Shown here piece by piece: positions 42,054 to 50,942 of a stretch of 64,000 bases of DNA. The stretch covers positions 1 to 64,000 of the forward strand of contig JADJSS010000008.1 of the NCBI GenBank assembly GCA_016711605.1, written 5' to 3'. The position numbers and the translations under genes were made by a program. The notes below the pieces were generated by a model, which worked only from the letters and a program-made list of their open reading frames with translations, was not told the origin of the DNA and ran no database searches. The number at the start of each line of letters is the position of its first letter. Positions within the stretch are counted from its first letter, which is position 1. The stretch comes from Saprospirales bacterium. Lineage in GTDB: Bacteria > Bacteroidota > Bacteroidia > Chitinophagales > JADIYW01.

Positions 42054-42410
42054 ATGAAAACAACAACAAAATTATTCGGAATCGTAGCATTATTTGCTAC
42101 CGTATTATTTGCATCTTGCAAAAAAGAAGAAACTGTAACTGCAAATCCAGTGGCAAGTTTTACCATTGCACCAAATGACACCATTTATAGTAATGAAACA
42201 ATTGAATTTACTAACACATCTACAGATGCTGATAGTTATGTTTGGAGCTTTGGACTTGGTGATAATAGCACCTTAACAAATCCAACAAAATATTATGGTG
42301 GAATAGAAGCAAGTGCTTGCGAAGTAGATTATACGGTTACGTTAACGGCAACTAAAAATGGAAAAACTTCAACAGCAACTAAAACTATTCATGTAATTTA
42401 TTGCTCTTAA
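42054..42410 (+). CDS. PKD-domain lipoprotein, 118 aa (duplicate)
   Basis: The protein has the same signal peptide as the 39619 product and a PKD domain with SFTIAPNDTIYSNETIEFTNTST and the diverged core VWSFGLGDNSTLT. It is a paralogue with moderately diverged mature sequence. The promoter region and signal peptide are almost unchanged in DNA, while the mature part has drifted, as would follow from a recent duplication of the whole PKD gene-kinase unit. It shares a terminator with convergent kinase 2. Confidence 0.85.
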   Translation: MKTTTKLFGIVALFATVLFASCKKEETVTANPVASFTIAPNDTIYSNETIEFTNTSTDADSYVWSFGLGDNSTLTNPTKYYGGIEASACEVDYTVTLTATKNGKTSTATKTIHVIYCS

Positions 42411-42427
42411 TCCTTTTTTATATTTTG

Positions 42428-42455
42428 AAAAGCAACGCAAAAGCGTTGCTTTTTT
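42428..42455. terminator. bidirectional terminator between PKD gene and kinase 2
   Basis: AAAGCAACGC and GCGTTGCTTT form a perfect 10-bp stem with an AAAA loop and T-runs both ways. Confidence 0.8.
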
Positions 42456-44082
42456 AATTTATTGGAATTTGAATACTAACTTTTGTACCTAACGCATTTT
42501 TATTTTCATCTTCTATATCATCAAATAACACAGCAATATTTTCTTGTTTTCCTTGATTTAAGAGTTGCAATCTTTTCTCTGTTGCTGATGTAGAAAAAGA
42601 TACGTGCGATTGTGGTCGGTTTGTATTTATTTCAGATGATGCTATTCTGCCAATTCCATTGTCTATTATTTCGCAAACTAAATTCGTTTCATCATCGTTT
42701 AAAATGAAATTTAACGTTAGATGTTTTGTACCTTTTTTATGCAACAAGCCATGTTTTATTGAATTTTCCACGTAAGGTTGAATCAGCATTGGTGGTAACT
42801 GTACATAATCTACATCAATATTTTTGGATAAATTTATTTGATACACAAAATCATTTTCAAAACGAATACCTTCGAGTTCTAAGTATTTTGTAAGTATGTC
42901 AATTTCATCAGATAAATCTATTTTTTGTTTACCAGAAACATCTAAAATTTTTCTGGTTAGTGTTGCAAAATTTGCCATTTGTTCATTTGCTGTTTTCTTA
43001 TCGCCAATTGTATATAATTCTTGAATAGAATTGAGTGCATTGAAAATAAAATGTGGATTCATTTGCGATTTAAGAGCAGTTAATTCGCTTTGTATTTGTT
43101 CTAATTTTAGTTGATTTAACGCAGCTTCTTTTTTTTCAGTTTCATATTTTAATTGTAATGTATTAAATGATTTTATTTTTTCATTATTTAGCATTTTTTC
43201 TTTTAGTTCTATATAATTTTTTGATGCATGAAAAGCATTTTTATAATCTTCTTGTTGTTCGTAAATATCAATAGTAAGCTTAATAATTAAAATTTCTTTT
43301 TCAACATCTTGAATTTCTTTTGCCAAAAAAAATCCTTTGTTTGCATATTGTAGTGCTGTGTCATATTGATGAAGCCGTTCATAAGATTCTGCATATTTTA
43401 AATAATTACCAACCTGAATAAATTTATAGTCATCTGTTTCGCAAATTTGTTCAGAGATAGCTAATTGCACTAATGCTTCTTCAGGTTGATTCAATAAAAT
43501 AAGGTGTCCAGCCAGATTTGATTTACTCACAGCAATACCATAGTTATTTTCCAATTGTTCAGAAATTTCAAGTGCCTTTTTGGAATATAAAATACCACTT
43601 TTCGGATCTTTTAAAAAGCAATATGCAGCATCTATATTTATATACATTTGCGCATGAATAATATCAATTGGAATTAACTTAATTTCATTTTCAATCTCTT
43701 TATAAATACGCAAAGCTTCTTCGTATTGTTGTGTTTGCATATAAACCATGCCAATATTTGCTTTCGGTTTTATACGATTTTTCCAATTCATACTTTTCGA
43801 CAATAACACGTCAGCTTTTAGATAGTTAATGAGTGCATTTTCAAAATCAGAATTACGATAATAAAAAATACCAAGCTGAAGAAAAGAGGTACCAATACCT
43901 TCGTCATAATTTATTTCTGTAGATATTTTTTCTGCTTCATCGATATAAACCTTTGTTTTATTGAGATCGATATTTAGATAGTAAGCAATTAATTGATGAA
44001 GAATATCAACTCTTTCTTTAGAGCTTTCAGTGTTCTGTTGCAGATTAACCTCTAGTTCAAGAATTGTTTCGTTGGAAGACAT
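42454..44082 (-). CDS. LytS-type histidine kinase with TPR domain, apparently soluble
   Basis: This 542-aa kinase has TPR repeats over ~residues 1-310 (HQLIAYYLNIDLNKTKVYIDEAEKI, IGTSFLQLGIFYYRNSDFENALINY) followed directly by coiled coil and the His_kinase/HATPase part. Unlike kinase 1 it shows no signal peptide or membrane helix, so it should sense an intracellular cue through its TPRs. The last ~215 residues differ from kinase 1 at only about three positions (for example S for A and N for T), and the DNA is nearly identical too, while the N-terminal parts share little. Confidence 0.92.
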   Translation of the reverse strand: MSSNETILELEVNLQQNTESSKERVDILHQLIAYYLNIDLNKTKVYIDEAEKISTEINYDEGIGTSFLQLGIFYYRNSDFENALINYLKADVLLSKSMNWKNRIKPKANIGMVYMQTQQYEEALRIYKEIENEIKLIPIDIIHAQMYINIDAAYCFLKDPKSGILYSKKALEISEQLENNYGIAVSKSNLAGHLILLNQPEEALVQLAISEQICETDDYKFIQVGNYLKYAESYERLHQYDTALQYANKGFFLAKEIQDVEKEILIIKLTIDIYEQQEDYKNAFHASKNYIELKEKMLNNEKIKSFNTLQLKYETEKKEAALNQLKLEQIQSELTALKSQMNPHFIFNALNSIQELYTIGDKKTANEQMANFATLTRKILDVSGKQKIDLSDEIDILTKYLELEGIRFENDFVYQINLSKNIDVDYVQLPPMLIQPYVENSIKHGLLHKKGTKHLTLNFILNDDETNLVCEIIDNGIGRIASSEINTNRPQSHVSFSTSATEKRLQLLNQGKQENIAVLFDDIEDENKNALGTKVSIQIPIN

Positions 44083-44152
44083 CTTTAAAAGTATTTAAAT
44101 AGGATTTTAATAAAGGTATAAAAATAAATTTAAAATCATTATTTTATGCAGA

Positions 44153-44701
44153 TTGGTATTTAGAATAATTGTATTTTTATACGTGGAATTCATTAATCAA
44201 ATTCGTCGATTTATTTTATTGTTTATACTTCACAGAAAAACTGCTGTTAGTAAAAAACAAAATCCAGTAAATTTAGAAGTAGCCAAACAAATTGGTATAC
44301 TATTTAATGCTGAAAATATTCCACAAAACGACATCATTGTATCATTCGCAGCTAAACTAAAAGCATTACAAAAAGAAGTACACCTTTTAGGATTTGTGCC
44401 CAAACGCGAATTTGGTTTTCAATATCCATTTCCTTTAATATCAGAAATAGACACTAATTGGTATGGCAAGCCAAAAGGTGGAACAGTTGATTTTTTTATC
44501 AATACACCATTCGATTTAATGGTAGATTTTTTGTTCAGATGAATGTTTACAGTTGGAATATATTTCTGGTGTTTCATCTTCAAAATTTAGAGTTGGCTTT
44601 AACAAAGAAATAAATAATGCTAACTATGATTTAATATTAATTCCAAAAGAAAAAAGCGATATTTCTAACTTAATTCAGAACTTAGAAAAATATTTGAAGT
44701 A
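44153..44701 (+). pseudogene. DUF6913-type protein, frameshifted
   Basis: The first frame (from a TTG at 44153) gives 129 aa ending at DFLFR. Shifting one base at a run of six T (44526-44531) continues the family pattern with SDECLQLEYISGVSSSKFRVGF, DLILIPKEKSD and LIQNLEKYLK to a stop at 44701. This resembles the Bacteroidota DUF6913 family, which often precedes dapA, as it does here. Its role is unknown. The two halves join well, so the break looks like an indel rather than a gene end. Confidence 0.7.
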
Positions 44702-44765
44702 AAAAGTGAAGGTGAAAGTGAGAATTAAAGTGTGATAAAATCATAAATCGAAAATTATAAATTTT

Positions 44766-45650
44766 ATGTTGAATTTAAAAGGCGTTGGTGTAGCATTGGT
44801 AACACCATTTAATGAAGAAAAAGAAATCAACTTTAGTGAGTTTGAGAAAGTAGTTAATCATGTAATTGAAGGTGGTGTGGATTATGTGGTAGTGCTTGGC
44901 ACTACTGGTGAAGTGGTTACTTTAAAAAAGCAAGAAAAGCAAGCATTAATTTCGGCTTGTGTTACTTACACCAATAAACGAGTGCCTGTAATTGCTGGAT
45001 TTGGTGGCAATGATACTAAAAGCATTATAGATGATTTAACTTCTTTTGATTTAACTGGTGTTGATGGAATTTTATCTGTTTCGCCTTATTACAATAAGCC
45101 AACTCAAGAAGGAATTTACGAACACTATAAAGCCATTGCAAACAGCACAAATTTGCCGATTATATTATACAATGTACCAGGTAGAACTGCATCCAATATT
45201 CGTGCAACGACTACCTTGCAATTAGCTAATAATTTTAAAAACATCGTTGCAATAAAAGAAGCAAGCAATGATTGGCAACAGATTTTTTGGTTGGCTCGTG
45301 AAAAACCAGAAGGTTTTTTATTGATTAGTGGAAATGATGATTTAATTGTACCACAAATTTCTATTGGTTATGATGGTGTGATTTCTGTAATTGCAAATGC
45401 ATTACCAAAACAATTTTCTACTATGGTACATCAGGCATTAGATGGTGATTATGCTACAGCAAGAAAAACGGTGTATGAATTAGATGAGCTCATCACCTAT
45501 TTATTTGAGCAAGGAAATCCTGCTGGTGTGAAAGCTGCGATGAAACATTTAGGTGTTTGCGATGATTATGTTCGCTTGCCGTTGATGCCAATAAATGCTG
45601 ACTTGCGCAAGAAAATTGCAGAAAAGGTAGATAGCTTATTTGTTGTATAA
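44766..45650 (+). CDS. dapA: 4-hydroxy-tetrahydrodipicolinate synthase
   Basis: This 294-aa TIM-barrel aldolase condenses pyruvate with aspartate semialdehyde, the first committed step of lysine and diaminopimelate synthesis. Catalytic features are visible: GTTGEV (45-50), the YNVPGR motif with Y135, and the Schiff-base lysine K164 in VAIKEASND. Length is typical. It follows DUF6913, a common Bacteroidota arrangement, and feeds peptidoglycan precursor synthesis. Confidence 0.95.
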   Translation: MLNLKGVGVALVTPFNEEKEINFSEFEKVVNHVIEGGVDYVVVLGTTGEVVTLKKQEKQALISACVTYTNKRVPVIAGFGGNDTKSIIDDLTSFDLTGVDGILSVSPYYNKPTQEGIYEHYKAIANSTNLPIILYNVPGRTASNIRATTTLQLANNFKNIVAIKEASNDWQQIFWLAREKPEGFLLISGNDDLIVPQISIGYDGVISVIANALPKQFSTMVHQALDGDYATARKTVYELDELITYLFEQGNPAGVKAAMKHLGVCDDYVRLPLMPINADLRKKIAEKVDSLFVV

Positions 45651-45696
45651 TTTTTGAAATAATTATAAAAGTTGCGAATAACGAACTTGAATTTAG

Positions 45697-45936
45697 TTAA
45701 AATACTAACTCAATATCATGTTCAGTAAAGTTTATTTTTTCTGTTAAATTTTTAGTTTGTTCTAGTGTTAGATTATAGTCAAAACATAAGTAATCATTCA
45801 ATTCTTCCAAAGAACTAAATCCAACTGATGTTGTATAATTTTCATAAAAATCTTGAATCTCATGCCAAGAATTAAAATTTCTTTTTGATAAAAACAGCTT
45901 AGTATTATTTAGAAATATGAGATTATATTTTTTCAT
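45697..45936 (-). CDS. hypothetical protein, 79 aa
   Basis: This small acidic soluble protein has no signal or membrane segment and I recognise no family. It contains FNSWHEIQDFYENYTTSVGF and LEELNDYLCFDYNLT, a mostly helical pattern. It lies downstream of dapA in convergent orientation, 15 nt from the proline dehydrogenase stop, so it may be read in the same transcript as that gene. Confidence 0.55.
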   Translation of the reverse strand: MKKYNLIFLNNTKLFLSKRNFNSWHEIQDFYENYTTSVGFSSLEELNDYLCFDYNLTLEQTKNLTEKINFTEHDIELVF

Positions 45937-45951
45937 TGTTGAACAATAAAA

Positions 45952-47136
45952 TCACAAAACAAACAATTTTCTTCTTCTCACTTCATCTTTTAATAATTTT
46001 AATTCGCGACCCATTTGTCCGGAAACACTCGTGTTTTCTTGTGCTCTGCGAATTAAATATGGTATCACATCTTTCACAGGTCCGTAAGGCATATATTTGC
46101 TCGAGTTATATCCTGATTTTGCGAGGTTGAATGTGATATTGTCGCTCATTCCATACAATTGCGAAAAGTGTATGTGTGGATGGTTGCTTTTAAGTTGGTT
46201 GGTTTGCATTAATTGTGTTGCTAATAAAGTACTTTCTTCATTATGTGTAGCAACGCAAATTGCAATATGCTCAATATTTTCAATTGCAAATTTTAACGCA
46301 AGATTGTAATCTTTATCTGTATTTTCTTTGGAAGTTTGAATTGGATTTTCGTAATTTAATTTACGAGCACGAACTTCTTCTTTTTCCATGTAAGCACCAC
46401 GCACTAATTTAGCAGCATAAATAAAACCAGCATTTTTTGCTTTTTCAGCTGTGGTTTTGAAAAATTCCAATCTGTCTTTTCTATACAACTGAACCGTGTT
46501 GTAAATAATAGGTTTTTGCTTGTTGAATGTAGCCATCAAATCAAATGTCAAATCATCTAATGGTTGTTGAATCCAGCTTTCTTCTGCATCTACAAATAAA
46601 CTTACATCATTATCAAATGCTAATTGTGCAATACCATAAATTCGTTTTTTAGATTTCTCTAAAATGAAATTTTCTTCTGAAGATAATGGCTCATTTGCAT
46701 GCATTTTTTCTAAAATACTAAATGGAATTAAACCGGTAAATTTTGAACAAACGATACCAACTGCATCGTAATTTTTTGCAAATAAAATTGCCTGTTTTAT
46801 GGCGTTTTCTGTTCTGTTGAAATCTTCTTCTTCTTCTTTTCCTTCTACACCATAATCTAAAATTGCCTGAACACCAAATTCGTAAAGATTATTAATTTTT
46901 TTGGTTGCATCTTCCAAAGTGTCACCACCACAAAAAGTAGCATATATAGTTGGACGCATACCAATTGCAATCGGTGTTTTAATACCTAAATTCATTAATT
47001 TGGATGCTGTATTGGTGCCGAATTTTACCAACCAACTTTGATTGATTAAACGAAAAATCTGATAATCACGAATCAGTGAATTATTTGATTTGTGGGCAAA
47101 AGCTGTTTTGGTATCATTAAAATTGAGAGTGGTCAT
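45952..47136 (-). CDS. proline dehydrogenase
   Basis: This 394-aa FAD enzyme oxidises proline to pyrroline-5-carboxylate. The PRODH barrel shows IGMRPTIYATFCGGDTLEDA, VDAEESWIQQPLDDLTFDLM, VYIYAAKLVRGAYMEKEE with the substrate-binding arginine, and the C-terminal YMPYGPVKDVIPYLIRRAQEN motif with the RR pair that binds the proline carboxylate. It is a stand-alone PRODH, not a PutA fusion. It lies on the minus strand beside the hypothetical 79-aa gene. Confidence 0.93.
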   Translation of the reverse strand: MTTLNFNDTKTAFAHKSNNSLIRDYQIFRLINQSWLVKFGTNTASKLMNLGIKTPIAIGMRPTIYATFCGGDTLEDATKKINNLYEFGVQAILDYGVEGKEEEEDFNRTENAIKQAILFAKNYDAVGIVCSKFTGLIPFSILEKMHANEPLSSEENFILEKSKKRIYGIAQLAFDNDVSLFVDAEESWIQQPLDDLTFDLMATFNKQKPIIYNTVQLYRKDRLEFFKTTAEKAKNAGFIYAAKLVRGAYMEKEEVRARKLNYENPIQTSKENTDKDYNLALKFAIENIEHIAICVATHNEESTLLATQLMQTNQLKSNHPHIHFSQLYGMSDNITFNLAKSGYNSSKYMPYGPVKDVIPYLIRRAQENTSVSGQMGRELKLLKDEVRRRKLFVL

Positions 47137-47225
47137 TGGTAATTAGATATTAGTCATTTGACATACGTAAGAAAAGATTGAACAAAATTATTGATTTTTT
47201 TTGATATAGAACTATTGACTTCTAA

Positions 47226-47537
47226 CTAATGTTTATTGACTATTCCAAATTTCCCAACTTCGTTCTGCTTGCAGGTATAACATTTCCAAACCGTTTTTTG
47301 TTTTCGCACCACGTTGTTTTCCTTTTTTAAAAATAAAGTTTCTTCTGGATTGTAAATCAGATCATACAATAAATGTTTGTCAGTGATAACATTGTATGGA
47401 ATTTCTGGTGCGTTGTTTACATTTGGATACATACCGATTGGTGTTGTATTTATAATTAGTGTCGTGAGTCGTAAGTCGTAATTCGTTAGTAATTCTTCAT
47501 AAGAAATAGTTTTCTCACTTTTTGTTTCGAGAAACAT
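47226..47537 (-). CDS. aroE: shikimate dehydrogenase, C-terminal fragment (frameshifted)
   Basis: This fragment carries the C-terminal half of AroE (TLIINTTPIGMYPNVNNAP, LLYDLIYNPEETLFL). After LFLKK the frame is lost again, and the family-like ending GKQRGAKTKNGLEMLYLQAERSWEIWNSQ is in another frame and would stop at 47233-47235. A single base in the run at 47323-47328 accounts for it. Joined with 47515-47970, a normal AroE of ~245 aa results. Confidence 0.75.
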   Translation of the reverse strand: MFLETKSEKTISYEELLTNYDLRLTTLIINTTPIGMYPNVNNAPEIPYNVITDKHLLYDLIYNPEETLFLKKENNVVRKQKTVWKCYTCKQNEVGKFGIVNKH

Positions 47538-47970
47538 ATTGAAACGAAATTCCTAATTTTCTTAAAACATATTCAACTGCTTTAGATGCGCCACCAGTTC
47601 CAAGTATTAAAGCTTGTGTATGATGTGATTTTAGCAATGGTTTCAAACTCATTTCAAAACCGTAAGCATCAGAATTATATCCGATTTCCTTACCGTTACT
47701 AAATTTAATCGTGTTCACAGCACCAATGTTTGCTGCTGTTTCATCGAGTTCATCTAAAAATGGAATTATTTTTTCTTTGTAAGGAATCGTTACGTTTAAA
47801 CCAATTAGATTTTTTTTATCGTTACACAACTCAACAAAATCTTCTATTTTTTCTAAAGGAAAAATATCGTATTTACAATCAACAATATTTTCTTTCGCAA
47901 ATTTTTCTGCAAAATATCCTTTCGAAAAAGAATGTGATAATGGATAACCTATTAAGCCGAATTGTTTCAT
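47515..47970 (-). CDS. aroE: shikimate dehydrogenase, N-terminal fragment (frameshifted)
   Basis: This 151-aa fragment has the substrate-binding domain of AroE (LIGYPLSHSFSKGYF with the conserved serines, and IGLNVTIPYKEKIIPFLDELDE with the catalytic lysine) and the first part of the NADP-binding domain (LILGTGGASKAVEYVLRKLG). It ends at SRNKK because of an apparent 1-nt shift in the run of five T at 47519-47523. AroE reduces dehydroshikimate in aromatic amino acid synthesis and is normally essential, which makes sequence error likely. Confidence 0.8.
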   Translation of the reverse strand: MKQFGLIGYPLSHSFSKGYFAEKFAKENIVDCKYDIFPLEKIEDFVELCNDKKNLIGLNVTIPYKEKIIPFLDELDETAANIGAVNTIKFSNGKEIGYNSDAYGFEMSLKPLLKSHHTQALILGTGGASKAVEYVLRKLGISFQYVSRNKK

Positions 47971-48066
47971 GGATGGATTAATGACTGATGATGAACGATT
48001 AAAAATGAACGATTAACTAATGACTATTAACTAACTAATGACCAAAGACTAATGACCAATGACCAA

Positions 48067-49311
48067 TTATCCAAAGAAAATATAACACACTACAATACTC
48101 AATATAATACTTACTAACTCAGCAAATAAACTGGTAGCAACCACATAGCGTGTTTTTTTGATAGCAACAGAACCAAAATAAACTGCTAACACATAAAAAG
48201 TTGTATCGTGACTGCTGTTAAAAATTCCAGCTAATCTTCCTGCAAAACTATCAACGCCTAAACCATTTGTATTTTTTGGGTCGATTAATTCTGCCATTAA
48301 ACCTTTGGCGCCACCACCACTAAATGGTTTCATAATCGCAACTGGTAACGCATCTACAAAACGCGTATCAAAACCTAATGAACTAATCAAATATTTAATT
48401 CCATCTGTTATTGTCGACATACCACCAGAGGCACGAAAAACAGAAATGGCAACTAACATAGCTACTAAGTATGGAATAATCTTTACAGCTACTTCAAATC
48501 CTTCTTTTGCACCATCAATAAACGAATCATATACGTCTACTTTTTTATAAAATGCTAAGGAAATAAACGAAACAATAATTGAAAAAATAATAAAACCTCC
48601 TAAATTATTACTGACAATTTCCATTTTTTCTTTCGACATGGAACTGAATAAATACGTCAAACCAGCAACAAACGCTATCATTCCAGCAATCCATGCAGTC
48701 AACACAAAATCCCATTTTATTTTTTGGATGAAGGTGCATAAAATCAAACCAGAAATCATTCCACCATAAGTAGCAATTAATAAAGGAATAAAAATATCGG
48801 TTGGATTGGCTGCATTTGCGCTTGCTCGAAAGGCAATGATACTCACAGGTATGATAGTAAAACCAGCTGTGTTCAAAGTCAAAAACATAATCATTGCATT
48901 CGAAGCAGATTCTTTTTCTGGATTGATGGCTTGCAATTCTTTCATCGCTTTTAAACCAAATGGCGTGGCTGCATTATCTAAACCTAACATGTTAGCTGAA
49001 TAATTCATTAAAATGCTACCCATTGCTGGATGATTTTTTGGTATTTCTGGAAATAAGCGACTAAAAAATGGTGTAATTAACCTGGAAAAAATAGCAATGG
49101 CACCACCTTTTTCACCGATGCGCATGATACCTAACCAAAAGCACATCGCGCCAGTTAAACCTATCGATAATTCAAACGCTGTTTTGGCTGAATCTGTTAT
49201 AGCGTTTACAGTTGCAGGCATTACGGTGTAATCTTGTAATACAATTGTTTTATAAAGTATTATGATAAAGGATAAAACGAAAAATAAAATCCAGATAATA
49301 TTTAATACCAT
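48067..49311 (-). CDS. nucleoside recognition domain protein, SpmA/SpmB-like
   Basis: This ~414-aa membrane protein has about ten helices and two nucleoside-recognition (Gate) domains in tandem: GAMCFWLGIMRIGEKGG and HDTTFYVLAVYFGSVAIKKTRY. It resembles a fusion of spore maturation proteins SpmA and SpmB, common in non-sporulating Bacteroidota. Its transport substrate is unknown. I prefer the ATG at 49311 (MVLNIIWIL) over 49332, as the extra residues MYIKIKR add nothing typical. Confidence 0.88.
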   Translation of the reverse strand: MVLNIIWILFFVLSFIIILYKTIVLQDYTVMPATVNAITDSAKTAFELSIGLTGAMCFWLGIMRIGEKGGAIAIFSRLITPFFSRLFPEIPKNHPAMGSILMNYSANMLGLDNAATPFGLKAMKELQAINPEKESASNAMIMFLTLNTAGFTIIPVSIIAFRASANAANPTDIFIPLLIATYGGMISGLILCTFIQKIKWDFVLTAWIAGMIAFVAGLTYLFSSMSKEKMEIVSNNLGGFIIFSIIVSFISLAFYKKVDVYDSFIDGAKEGFEVAVKIIPYLVAMLVAISVFRASGGMSTITDGIKYLISSLGFDTRFVDALPVAIMKPFSGGGAKGLMAELIDPKNTNGLGVDSFAGRLAGIFNSSHDTTFYVLAVYFGSVAIKKTRYVVATSLFAELVSIILSIVVCYIFFG

Positions 49312-49389
49312 GCGTTTAATTTTGATGTACAATTTACAAATTTAATTAGCTAATTCGTTAATTAGCTAATTAATCAATAAATTTGTTGC

Positions 49390-49854
49390 GTGAGTAAGAA
49401 ATATGAATTGCCAGAAATAGTGAACCGAAAAGCAAAGTTCAACTACGAATTTATTGATACGTATAAAGCTGGTATGGTGTTAACTGGTACCGAAATAAAA
49501 TCGATAAAAGAAGGCAAAGTAAATTTAGGAGATAGTTTTTGTTATTTGCGAAATGGCGAAATGTGGTTGAAAAACCTGCATATTTCTTTGTATAATTTTG
49601 GAAGTTACGCGAACCACGAACCGATGCGTTTGAGAAAATTATTACTCAACAAAAAAGAAATAAAAAAACTCGAAGGAAAAATTAAAGAAAAAGGATTGAC
49701 TATTGTGCCGTATAAAATTTTCTTTAGTGATCGTGGTTTGGCAAAAATTGAAATTCATTTAGCCAAAGGTAAAAAAGCATACGACAAACGCGAAAGCATC
49801 AAAGAACGCGACACGAACAAAGAAATTCAACGCTTGAAGAAAGAAATGCGTTAA
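49390..49854 (+). CDS. smpB: SsrA-binding protein SmpB
   Basis: This 154-aa protein binds tmRNA in trans-translation and rescues stalled ribosomes. The family core is clear: NRKAKFNYEFIDTYKAGMVLTGTEIKSIKEGKVNLGDSF, then EPMRLRKLLLNKKEI and a basic C-terminal tail (KAYDKRESIKERDTNKEIQRLKKEM). It starts at a GTG at 49390 and has normal length. Confidence 0.95.
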   Translation: MSKKYELPEIVNRKAKFNYEFIDTYKAGMVLTGTEIKSIKEGKVNLGDSFCYLRNGEMWLKNLHISLYNFGSYANHEPMRLRKLLLNKKEIKKLEGKIKEKGLTIVPYKIFFSDRGLAKIEIHLAKGKKAYDKRESIKERDTNKEIQRLKKEMR

Positions 49855-49900
49855 TTATTTTATTCTTTTTAAATCCACTAATAATTTATTACATTTAAGT

Positions 49901-50434
49901 ATGCTAAAACAATTGATTTGCATATGTCTTTTATGTTGCTTTATTTTCTGTCACGCAGATGTTCCTGGAAATAAACCACGTGCAAGTTATGATGTGACAA
50001 TTACAGGTTTGAATAAGTATAGTGATTATACTTTTTACTTTCAAAGTAGTTACGGCGAACAGCAACTATTGAAAGACAGCACTGCTTTTACTGTACAAGG
50101 TGGTTTTGGCGCACCAATTTGTCAGAATGTTTGGGCTGTTAATAATAAAACAAAACAACATACTGACAGCATTTATTTTTGCAGTGGTGATCACCATAAT
50201 TCTATTACAATTATGGTACATATTGTTGGCAAACATCTGACATATGTGAAAAAAGGTCCTGTAAAAAAATCAAAGAAAATGAATCAACAAATCAATATTG
50301 TTGGAGATATTTCTTCCAATAACAATCAGCTAATTATGTATTCTATTTCAGGATTTAGTTTTTTATTATTAATTGCTATGGTTTTTATTATTTGGAAAAA
50401 GAATAAACAAGCAAAAATTTTAAAAAGTATATGA
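49901..50434 (+). CDS. unknown secreted/membrane protein A of a small membrane-protein operon
   Basis: This 177-aa protein has a signal peptide (MLKQLICICLLCCFIFCHADVPGN), an extracytoplasmic beta-rich domain with the patch NVWAVNNKTKQHTDSIYF, a membrane helix (FSFLLLIAMVFIIWKK) and a short lysine-rich cytoplasmic tail. No family is recognised. It shares the design signal peptide, VWA.N..TK..T.SI patch and C-terminal helix with the product of 50929-51492, so the two are distant paralogues. The stop overlaps the start of the next tiny gene by 4 nt. This is the first of six linked genes. Confidence 0.65.
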   Translation: MLKQLICICLLCCFIFCHADVPGNKPRASYDVTITGLNKYSDYTFYFQSSYGEQQLLKDSTAFTVQGGFGAPICQNVWAVNNKTKQHTDSIYFCSGDHHNSITIMVHIVGKHLTYVKKGPVKKSKKMNQQINIVGDISSNNNQLIMYSISGFSFLLLIAMVFIIWKKNKQAKILKSI

Positions 50435-50574
50435 AAAGTTTTTCTGTTTTATTAGATGAACCAGTGCCGTTTTTTATTGGTGGAAATGCACTCATTCCAT
50501 TGATTGCTATTGCATTTACTGCTCTTATTATTTTTGGCGTGATTTTTTATTTCAGAAAAAAGAAAAAAATATAA
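50431..50574 (+). CDS. 47-aa single-helix membrane protein
   Basis: MKSFSVLLDEPVPFFIGGNALIPLIAIAF... encodes a single membrane helix ending in FYFRKKKKI. It overlaps the preceding gene by 4 nt (ATGA) and has only 1 nt before the next start, so it is translated as part of the operon. No family is recognised. Confidence 0.55.
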   Translation: MKSFSVLLDEPVPFFIGGNALIPLIAIAFTALIIFGVIFYFRKKKKI

Positions 50575-50575
50575 C

Positions 50576-50731
50576 ATGATTTTATTGGATCCTGTTGTTA
50601 CGAACGAAACTTTTGCTGCATCAAATCAAAATAAAATTGTTTTAATTTCAATAATTTCTTTAATTTTATTAATCGGAATCTTTTTTACTTTCAGGAATTT
50701 GAAAAATAAAAATAATTCTAATCATTTTTAA
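50576..50731 (+). CDS. 51-aa single-helix membrane protein
   Basis: MILLDPVVTNETFAASNQN leads into one hydrophobic helix (KIVLISIISLILLIGIFFTF) and a polar tail RNLKNKNNSNHF. It begins one base after the previous stop and ends 10 nt before the next gene. Together with the previous protein it shows the same plan, a short outer part, one helix and a basic tail. Confidence 0.55.
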   Translation: MILLDPVVTNETFAASNQNKIVLISIISLILLIGIFFTFRNLKNKNNSNHF

Positions 50732-50741
50732 ATTTGACAGC

Positions 50742-50942
50742 ATGATAAAAAAGATAGTTTCATTATTACTTTTATTTCTATTTATATCAGTTTCATTTGC
50801 CGATATTCCAACAGATGCAAATGGATACAATATCGATTCAAATGCGTTTAATTATTTGCCGTTAACACTTGGTCTTCTATTTGCCATCGGTTCTACAATT
50901 GCTTATTTCACCTATAAAAACCAAAAAAATGCAGTTCAATAA
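50742..50942 (+). CDS. 66-aa membrane protein with signal peptide
   Basis: The N-terminus MIKKIVSLLLLFLFISVSFA is a signal peptide. After a short polar stretch (DIPTDANGYNIDSNAFNY) comes one membrane helix LPLTLGLLFAIGSTIAYFTYK and a basic tail. It overlaps the next gene by 14 nt. Confidence 0.55.
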   Translation: MIKKIVSLLLLFLFISVSFADIPTDANGYNIDSNAFNYLPLTLGLLFAIGSTIAYFTYKNQKNAVQ

